The notes beneath the pieces were generated by a model, which saw only the letters and a program-made list of their open reading frames with translations, had not been told where the DNA came from and made no database searches. From positions 1-13,023 of the forward strand of contig DATGIQ010000204.1 in assembly GCA_035295665.1 (NCBI GenBank): 13,023 nucleotides of DNA. The letters are read 5' to 3'. The stretch is from DATGIQ01 sp035295665. GTDB taxonomy: Bacteria > Planctomycetota > Planctomycetia > Gemmatales > Gemmataceae. Both the position numbers and the translations under genes were made by a program. How positions within the stretch are numbered: the first letter of the stretch is position 1; each line of letters opens with the position of its first letter. Shown here piece by piece: positions 7,732-13,023 of this stretch.

Positions 7732-7740
7732 AAATCCATC

Positions 7741-10700
7741 ATGTCTTTGCCATCGTGGTACCGGCGGAACAGAGGCAACAGCAAATCCGCGCAGCGCCAA
7801 CGAAGGTCGGCTTCGCTGCTCCTGGAAAAATTGGAAGAGCGTGCGGTCCCGGCACTCTCTTATCACGGCGGTCCGCTCCTCGGCAATGTTCAGATCGAGG
7901 CGGTCTATTACGCCCCCTGGAATAGCAGCGGCACGCTCCAATCGCAGAGAGCCACGCTCGATTCATTTTTCCCCTTTATCACGAACAGCAGTTTCATGGA
8001 CCTGCTCGCTCCCTACAGTGCCGGCGGCACAACCATCGGCCACGGCAGCTTCCTCGGGGATGATTCAAACTTTCCAACTGCCCTCACAACCACCGTCAGC
8101 ATCAATGGCAACAACTATCCCGCCATTGATAACAACCAAATTCGCGCGGATCTTAGTGCGCAAATCAACGCCGGTGGCAATAACTTGACCACGCCGAATG
8201 CGAATACGTTGTACTTCGTGTTCACGCCGCCCGGCACAGTGGTGACCGCCGGTTCGGAGAACAGCGTCAAGAACTTTGTCGGCTTCCATAGCTGGTTCCA
8301 CGATCCCACGAGCGGCCAGGACGTTGTCTATGCCGTGATGCCCTATCCCGACGGCAATCCAAACGCCGGGTTCTTTCCTTTGAATACGGTCCAAGTCCTG
8401 GAGCAGACGGCGACCCACGAGTTGGCCGAAGCGGTGACTGACGCCCTACCGGGGGGATCGAGAGTGCCTGGCTGGTATGATGACGCGCTCGGATACACCG
8501 GGGAGATCGGCGATTTATGCAATGCCGAATGGGGCACGCTCAACGGCTACGTGGTACAAAATCTCTTCTCCAACGCCAGCAACTCCAGCGCGATTGCCGC
8601 GGGAAGCAACTTCTACATCAGTAGCCTCGGCAACCCGGCCGAAGGTCAGTTCTCGGGCCCCATCGCGACCTTTGTCGATACGTCCGGCAGCGGAGTACTT
8701 TCCTCAGCGGCTGTCGATTGGGGGGATGGCACCTATGTGTATGTCCCGACGACGGTCCAGCGCGTCAACAGCACGACGTTCCATCTCATCGCCAGCCATA
8801 CCTACAACGCCGATGAAGGCGCTGTTTTCAACCCGAAAGTCTTTTTGACCCTGGCCGACGGTAGCCAGGCCAATGCCCGCGGCGTGCTCGATATTCAGGA
8901 CGGTGCTGGTAACGACTATGTCTACATGGATAAGGGGTTGGTGACGTTGGCGGACCCGCCGGTTACCGGCACGGCGGTCAATGTCAGCGGTCGCGCCAAT
9001 GCATCCTTCAACGCCGCGGTAGCTACCTTCACCGATCCGAGTGGAGCGGAATCGACCAGCAATTACACCGCTCTGATCGATTGGGGGGACGGCACCAGCG
9101 CTGTTCAGGGGTTGATCACGCAGACCGGTGGGATATTCACCGTCAAAGGCGGCCATACGTACAACCAACCGGGCAGTTTTGCAATCACGGTAACGATTCA
9201 GCACGATAGCGCTCCGTCGACTACGCTCTCCAGCACGGCCAATATAGGGGCAGTCGGAACGCAAATCGTCTGGAGCGGAGCCAGCGGCGTCGATTTGAAT
9301 TGGAGCGATGCCAAGAATTGGGTCGGCAACGTGGTGCCCGGGCCTGGAGACATCGCGGTTTTCAATAACACCGCTAACAACGGTAACTCGGTCGTTGATC
9401 CCGGGTTCGCTGGAACCATCGGCGGCGTGATTCTCGACAGTACGTGGGGAGCCACGCTCACGATCCAGAATACGCTGACCATCACGGGCAGCAGCTCCTG
9501 GGCGAGCGGCTTTATCAATGGTGGTACGGCCGGCCTCGTTAACACCGGGACGCTGACCGTAACCGGTCCAAGCAACAAGTATCTCGGCGGGCTCTTGACC
9601 AACAACGGCACGATCCTGCACGGTTACGGTCCCGGCAGCCTGGGATTCAATGGCGATGCGACCCTGGTCAATAACGGCACGTATGACTTCCAGGCCGATG
9701 GTACCGGCATCTTCATCAACAGCGGCCCCGCAGCCACGTTCATCAACAACGGCACCCTCAAGAAATCCGCCATCACCGACAGCGATGACCGCTCGTTCCT
9801 GCATGTGAGTTTCTTCACCAACAACGGCGGCAGTATCGACGTGGAGAGGGGGCGGCTGGCGTTGGGGCAGGCGGCCGTGACCAGCACGGGAATGACCATC
9901 ACGGTGGCGGCAACCGACGCGGTGTTCGATCTGACCGACAACACGACGGTGACCTATACCGGCAACTATGGCCCCGGATTTGGCGAGGGCCATATCCGCC
10001 TGCTCAACGGAACACTCGCGGTTGGACTGACCGGAGCGACCTTCAACTTCCCGCAGCCTGATGTGTTCGAGTGGAAGGGCGGTTTCCTGAGTGCCGGCAA
10101 GGCTGGCCTCAGCAACGCCGGCTCGATGACCGTGACGGGTGCCAACAACAAGTATCTCGGCGGGCTCTTGACCAACAACGGCACCATCCTGCACGGTTAT
10201 GGGCCAGGCAGCCTGGGATTCAATGGCGATGCGACCCTGGTCAATAACGGCACGTACGACTTCCAGGCCGATGGTACCGGCATCTTCATCAACAGCGGCC
10301 CCGCAGCCACGTTCATCAACAACGGCGTCCTAAAAAAATCTGCCGTGACGGACAGCGGGGATCGCTCGTTCCTGCATGTAAGCGTGTTCAACAACAACGG
10401 CGGCAGCATCGATGTGGAACAGGGCCGGCTCGCCTTGGGCCAGGCGACCGTGACCAGCACGGGGATGACCATTACAGTGGCGGCCACCGATGCGGTGTTC
10501 GATCTGACCGACAACACCACCGTCAGCTATGCTGGCAACTTTGGCAACGGTTCGGGCAATGGCCATATCCAGCTGCTCAACGGCACGCTAGCGATCGGAG
10601 CGGGCGGTGCAACGTTCAGTTTTCCTCAAGCCGGATTATTCCAGTGGAAAGGAGGGTTCCTCAGTGCCGGCTTGGCTGGCCTCACCAACACGGGCTCGAT

Positions 10701-12225
10701 GACCGTGACGGGCGCCAACAACAAGTATCTCGGCGGGCTCTTGACCAACAACGGCACGATCCTGCACGGTTACGGTCCCGGCAGCCTGGGATTCAATGGC
10801 GATGCGACCCTGGTCAATAACGGCACGTACGACTTCCAGGCCGATGGTACCGGCATCTTCATCAACAGCGGCCCCGCAGCCACGTTCATCAACAACGGCA
10901 CCCTCAAGAAATCCGCCGTCACCGACAGCGATGACCGCTCGTTCCTGCATGTGAGTTTCTTCACCAACAACGGCGGCACCTTCGATGTAGAGAGAGGCCG
11001 CCTGGCGCTGGGCCAGGCGACGGTCACAAGCACCGGGACATCGATCATCGTCGCCGGGAGCGATGCGGTACTGGATCTCACCGATAACACGACTGTGACG
11101 CTGACCGGCAACTATGGCAACGGCTTTGGCAATGGCCGTGTCCGCCTGCTCAACGGGACGCTGGCCGTCGGGGCAGCCGGCGCTACGTTCAATTTCCTCC
11201 AGACGGGACTGTTCGAATGGAAAGGAGGGTTCCTCAGTGCTGGCTCGACAGGCCTCACGAACAGCGGTTCGCTGACGGTGACCGGGGCCAATAACAAATA
11301 CCTGAGCGGTCTGTTGACCAACAACGGCACGATCATCCAGGGCTTCGGGCCCGGTAGCTTGGGTTTCAACGGGGATGCCACGTTGGTCAACAACGGAACC
11401 TACGACTTCCAGGACGACAGCACGGGCATCTTCGTCAACAGCGGTCCCGCAGCCACCTTCATCAACAACGGCACCGTCGAAAAGTCCCAGGGGAGTCTTG
11501 CGGCGTCGATCTCGGTGACGATCTTCACTAACCAAAGTGGCGGCACAGTGAGCGCACAGTCCGGGACACTCAACCTGGCTATCGGTGGAAGCAGTACTGG
11601 TAATTTCAACGCAGGGCCGGCCAGCGCCGGTGCAACGATTAACTTTACAGGCGGCACGTATACCGCCAATCCGGGCACGTCCTTCACCGGGGACGGGCTG
11701 CTCCAGGTCGGCGGCGGAACCCTCATCATCAACGGCGTCGTCGGCGCCCAAAATGTGGCCGTGGTCAATGGCACGCTCAAGCTCAATTCCGATGCGATCT
11801 TGTATGTGGCTAGCAACTATATGCAGAGCGGCGGGGCCCTGGCCATCGACCTGGGCGGTACCAGTCCCGGCGCGGGCTTCGGCCAGCTCAATATCGCGGG
11901 AACGGCTTCACTCGGCGGCACGCTCAGCGTCGCATTGGTAAATTCCTATTTCCCGAGCGCTGGCTCCCAATTCCAGCTCCTCACTTTTGGCAGCCATGTG
12001 AAATCGTTTGGATCGATCAACGGGTTGAACCTGGGCAATGGCGTAACCCTTTCGCCCGCTCTCACAGACAACAGCTTGACGCTGGTGACTAGGGTGCCGC
12101 CGGCTCCGCCTCCGGGCCCCGGCGCCAATTTCCCAGGCAAGGGCCCGGTGAGCGTACCAAACGCGGTTCAAGTCGATGCTTGGTTTGAGCTGTTGCGCGA
12201 TGGTCCCGGTAACGCCTTCTGCTAA
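7741..12225 (+). CDS. Giant putative surface protein: EXORDIUM-like/HExx head, PKD-like domains, 191-residue repeats
   Basis: A 1,494-residue protein. The basic N-terminus leads into LEKLEERAVPA (29-38), the LE(D/E)R-x-VPA form of the motif found at the start of many exported planctomycete giant proteins. Residues about 40-290 resemble EXORDIUM/phosphate-induced proteins (VYYAPWNSSGTL near the start) and hold a metalloprotease-like signature: HELAEAVTD from His226, then GWYDD and EIGDLCN from Glu255. Two PKD-like domains with DWGDGT follow (about 301-395 and 407-500), then a WSGA..NWS..KNW..VVPGPGD segment. From residue 612, beta-rich units of exactly 191 residues start at 612, 803, 994 and 1185 (the last partial). 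The tail, about 1380-1470, has the LGGTLSVALV...FQLLTFGS form of autotransporter-like passenger ends. No LPXTG, membrane helix or dockerin is seen; it stops soon after a Pro-rich stretch. Likely a cell-surface or adhesive protein; protease activity is unproven. Confidence 0.85.
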   Translation: MSLPSWYRRNRGNSKSAQRQRRSASLLLEKLEERAVPALSYHGGPLLGNVQIEAVYYAPWNSSGTLQSQRATLDSFFPFITNSSFMDLLAPYSAGGTTIGHGSFLGDDSNFPTALTTTVSINGNNYPAIDNNQIRADLSAQINAGGNNLTTPNANTLYFVFTPPGTVVTAGSENSVKNFVGFHSWFHDPTSGQDVVYAVMPYPDGNPNAGFFPLNTVQVLEQTATHELAEAVTDALPGGSRVPGWYDDALGYTGEIGDLCNAEWGTLNGYVVQNLFSNASNSSAIAAGSNFYISSLGNPAEGQFSGPIATFVDTSGSGVLSSAAVDWGDGTYVYVPTTVQRVNSTTFHLIASHTYNADEGAVFNPKVFLTLADGSQANARGVLDIQDGAGNDYVYMDKGLVTLADPPVTGTAVNVSGRANASFNAAVATFTDPSGAESTSNYTALIDWGDGTSAVQGLITQTGGIFTVKGGHTYNQPGSFAITVTIQHDSAPSTTLSSTANIGAVGTQIVWSGASGVDLNWSDAKNWVGNVVPGPGDIAVFNNTANNGNSVVDPGFAGTIGGVILDSTWGATLTIQNTLTITGSSSWASGFINGGTAGLVNTGTLTVTGPSNKYLGGLLTNNGTILHGYGPGSLGFNGDATLVNNGTYDFQADGTGIFINSGPAATFINNGTLKKSAITDSDDRSFLHVSFFTNNGGSIDVERGRLALGQAAVTSTGMTITVAATDAVFDLTDNTTVTYTGNYGPGFGEGHIRLLNGTLAVGLTGATFNFPQPDVFEWKGGFLSAGKAGLSNAGSMTVTGANNKYLGGLLTNNGTILHGYGPGSLGFNGDATLVNNGTYDFQADGTGIFINSGPAATFINNGVLKKSAVTDSGDRSFLHVSVFNNNGGSIDVEQGRLALGQATVTSTGMTITVAATDAVFDLTDNTTVSYAGNFGNGSGNGHIQLLNGTLAIGAGGATFSFPQAGLFQWKGGFLSAGLAGLTNTGSMTVTGANNKYLGGLLTNNGTILHGYGPGSLGFNGDATLVNNGTYDFQADGTGIFINSGPAATFINNGTLKKSAVTDSDDRSFLHVSFFTNNGGTFDVERGRLALGQATVTSTGTSIIVAGSDAVLDLTDNTTVTLTGNYGNGFGNGRVRLLNGTLAVGAAGATFNFLQTGLFEWKGGFLSAGSTGLTNSGSLTVTGANNKYLSGLLTNNGTIIQGFGPGSLGFNGDATLVNNGTYDFQDDSTGIFVNSGPAATFINNGTVEKSQGSLAASISVTIFTNQSGGTVSAQSGTLNLAIGGSSTGNFNAGPASAGATINFTGGTYTANPGTSFTGDGLLQVGGGTLIINGVVGAQNVAVVNGTLKLNSDAILYVASNYMQSGGALAIDLGGTSPGAGFGQLNIAGTASLGGTLSVALVNSYFPSAGSQFQLLTFGSHVKSFGSINGLNLGNGVTLSPALTDNSLTLVTRVPPAPPPGPGANFPGKGPVSVPNAVQVDAWFELLRDGPGNAFC
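9574..11580 (+). repeat. Tandem 573-bp coding repeats, about 3.5 units
   Basis: Units start at 9574, 10147, 10720 and 11293, a constant spacing of 573 bases (191 codons), marked by N-K-Y-L-(G/S)-G-L-L-T-N-N-G-T-I. Over the first 259 bases, units 1 and 3 differ at only two positions by eye (9684 and 9772 in unit 1). From 9833 they differ at many positions. Unit 2 is close to both over the first ~190 bases; unit 4 is clearly diverged and lacks the second half. The encoded beta-rich repeats form the body of the giant surface protein. Confidence 0.92.
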
Positions 12226-12296
12226 GCGGCATTTTGGGGTGCGACGGCTCGGCGCAGCTTTGGACGGACGGATGTGGCTGAGTGGTTGCGACGGAG

Positions 12297-12885
12297 GCAT
12301 CCGTCCCAACATTCCAAGCGAACGCGATGCTACATGCCGACGAACCGGATGGAAGCGAACGCTCGTTATCGGTTGGCGTGCCCATCGAGCACCGCCCGGA
12401 GATGACCGTGTGGCAGCCGCCACAGGCGTACTGTCCCATCCATCGATCTCGAGGCTGCAAGGCGACCCCAGGGCCGTGCGGTACCGCTTGGGCGGCTCTT
12501 TCTGCAGACATTTCAGGCAGATCGTTTCCAGGTCGCGTGGCACGTTGGGATGAAGCCGGCTAGGCGGGACAGGCTCCTGGGTGCGTACCTTCTGGAGTGT
12601 ACTCTGCGGCGTCTCCCCGCGGAACGGCGGCCGGCCCGTCAGCATCTCATAGAGCACCGCTCCGAGGGCATAGACATCCGTCGTCGGGCCGACCTGGTCC
12701 GTCCGACCAAGGGCTTGCTCCGGGGCCATGTAGCTGGGCGTTCCCATCGCGGCACCGGTTGTCGTTTGGTTGCTGTCGTTGTCCAGCAGTTTGGCGAAGC
12801 CGAAGCCGGTGATTTTGGGGATGAGTCCGTAGTCCGTAGTCCCTGGTCCGTAGTCGCCTGCTACGGGCTGCGGACTATGAACTAA
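12297..12885 (-). pseudogene. Decayed Ser/Thr kinase-WD40 gene fragment
   Basis: Reading from 12885 leftward, the fragment begins inside a palindromic element (SPQPVA...DYGLIPKIT), then gives the kinase activation segment and C-lobe: GTPSYMAPEQALG, TDVYALGAVLYEMLTGRPPF, HPNVPRDLETICLKCLQKE, ending at KRYRTA near 12480. The N-lobe and HRD loop are missing, and the DFG Asp is Gly (TGFGFAKLL). Directly after KRYRTA, in another frame, comes a WD40 repeat: GRLAASRSMDGTVRLW (ending at 12420), then AVLDGHANR and a stop at 12366-12368. One base off, the next WD40 blade resumes (ITSVRFHP from 12369), and a WDG word appears at 12300-12308 in yet another frame. So a kinase-WD40 protein lost its middle, both ends and its frame. 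It is similar to, but not derived from, the TPR kinase at 3363-6242, which has no WD40 repeats. Confidence 0.85.
12824..12883. repeat. Palindromic TAGTCC-word element (copy 2), at the broken edge of the kinase pseudogene
   Basis: AGTCCGTAGTCCGTAGTCCC, then TGGTCCGTAGTC, a short centre, then inverse words CTACGGGCTGCGGACTATG to about 12883. It aligns with the element at 5323-5395 and occupies the same place in the kinase frame, before PKIT(D/G)FG. Kinase homology stops at its outer end, where IS sequence appears to begin. Confidence 0.75.
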
Positions 12886-13023
12886 GGGCCCGCGAAAAAA
12901 TAACTTCGTCGATTTCTAGTGTTTGCGGGGAGTAATGACATAGTTCCAATCGCCATGAAAATCAGCGGGCTTCAATTTCAGTGTTGCCATCTGTTCGTCA
13001 CTGACCTTGATGCCCGTTTCGTA
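12886..13023 (-). mobile_element. 3' end of an ISAzo13-type insertion sequence (cut by window edge)
   Basis: The transposase C-terminus lies at 12916-13023; about 30 bases after its stop, sequence of the adjacent kinase remnant starts. GGGCCCGCGAAAAAATAAC at 12886-12904 is a candidate terminal inverted repeat. The outer end is placed by where kinase/palindrome similarity stops, so it is approximate. The other end and target duplication are outside the window. Confidence 0.6.
12916..13023 (-). CDS. ISAzo13-family transposase, C-terminal 35 residues (partial)
   Basis: The frame opens at the window edge and ends with TAG at 12916-12918. It contains TGIKVSDEQMATLKL, then FHGDWNYVI and a final PRKH. 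The pattern G-I-K-V-(S/T)-D-E-x-M followed by FHG-(D/E)-WNY at the extreme C-terminus is what I know from ISAzo13-type (Rhodopirellula-type DDE, PF07592) transposases. The DDE catalytic residues lie beyond the window, so integrity cannot be judged. Family assignment rests on recognition of these short motifs. Confidence 0.7.
   Translation of the reverse strand, partial: YETGIKVSDEQMATLKLKPADFHGDWNYVITPRKH

Larger units (their letters stand above)
6830..7740. other. Long divergent leader region without a supported gene
   Basis: About 0.9 kb separates the leftward sigma factor from the rightward giant protein. Frames in it are short, lack ribosome binding sites and show no recognisable domain. 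Visible structures are a small inverted repeat (CGAGAC 6957-6962 with GTCTCG 6974-6979), a 64-bp near-palindrome at 7523-7586 and two interlocking inverted repeats at 7654-7706. Promoters for both genes should be here, but I cannot place them. Confidence 0.5.

Noticed and set aside
8704..10194. 496-codon open frame on the minus strand inside the giant protein gene
   Set aside because: It mirrors the plus-strand repeats, repeats the same low-complexity words, has no domain, and follows from the codon bias of the real gene.
9574..11580. Regular repeats considered as a CRISPR-like or satellite array
   Set aside because: The period is 573 bases, the frame is open throughout and the copies encode a 191-residue protein repeat; no short repeat/spacer structure.
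10636..11751. 371-codon open frame on the minus strand inside the giant protein gene
   Set aside because: Same reason: an antisense shadow of the 573-bp repeats, without domain or ribosome binding site.
11908..12747. 279-codon minus-strand frame taken as an intact kinase gene
   Set aside because: It starts at the activation loop, lacks all ATP-binding and catalytic residues, and its second half is out-of-frame WD40 remnant and antisense of the giant gene.

Overview
The window looks like chromosomal DNA of a planctomycete, most likely in or near the Gemmataceae. Four things point there: GC-rich coding with strong third-position bias; two ECF sigma factor genes each overlapping a Ser/Thr protein kinase gene; a kinase-TPR protein of the type expanded in that phylum; and a giant repeat protein whose N-terminus carries the planctomycete LE(D/E)R-x-VPA export-type motif.

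Layout from left to right. (1) 1-1313, minus strand: an ECF sigma factor followed by a Ser/Thr kinase that overlaps it by 8 bases and is cut by the window edge just before the catalytic HRD Asp. (2) 1314-1635: a divergent intergenic gap with no convincing gene. (3) 1636-3270, plus: an exported FAD-dependent oxidoreductase (PF12831-like). (4) 3287-3334: a strong hairpin between two convergent genes. (5) 3363-6829, minus: a second ECF sigma factor / kinase pair joined by an ATGA overlap; this kinase is complete, membrane-anchored and ends in TPR repeats. (6) 6830-7740: a 0.9 kb divergent leader region without a supported gene, holding a 64-bp near-palindrome and, just before the next ribosome binding site, two interlocking inverted repeats that could form a pseudoknot. 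(7) 7741-12225, plus: a 1,494-residue putative surface protein with an EXORDIUM-like/HExx metalloprotease-like head, two PKD-like domains, and a 573-bp (191-residue) unit repeated about 3.5 times at exactly constant spacing. (8) 12297-12885, minus: a decayed kinase-WD40 gene. (9) 12886-13023, minus: the 3' end of an ISAzo13-type insertion sequence.

The two sigma/kinase pairs probably form phosphorylation-controlled transcription switches. Nothing in the sequence says which genes they control, although the oxidoreductase and the giant surface protein are each divergently transcribed from one pair. The most unusual signals are: a palindromic element of repeated TAGTCC-type words inserted in frame in the kinase catalytic segment, with a second copy at the broken edge of the kinase pseudogene next to the IS; the putative leader pseudoknot; and sharp-edged near-identity between repeat units of the giant protein, which suggests gene conversion.
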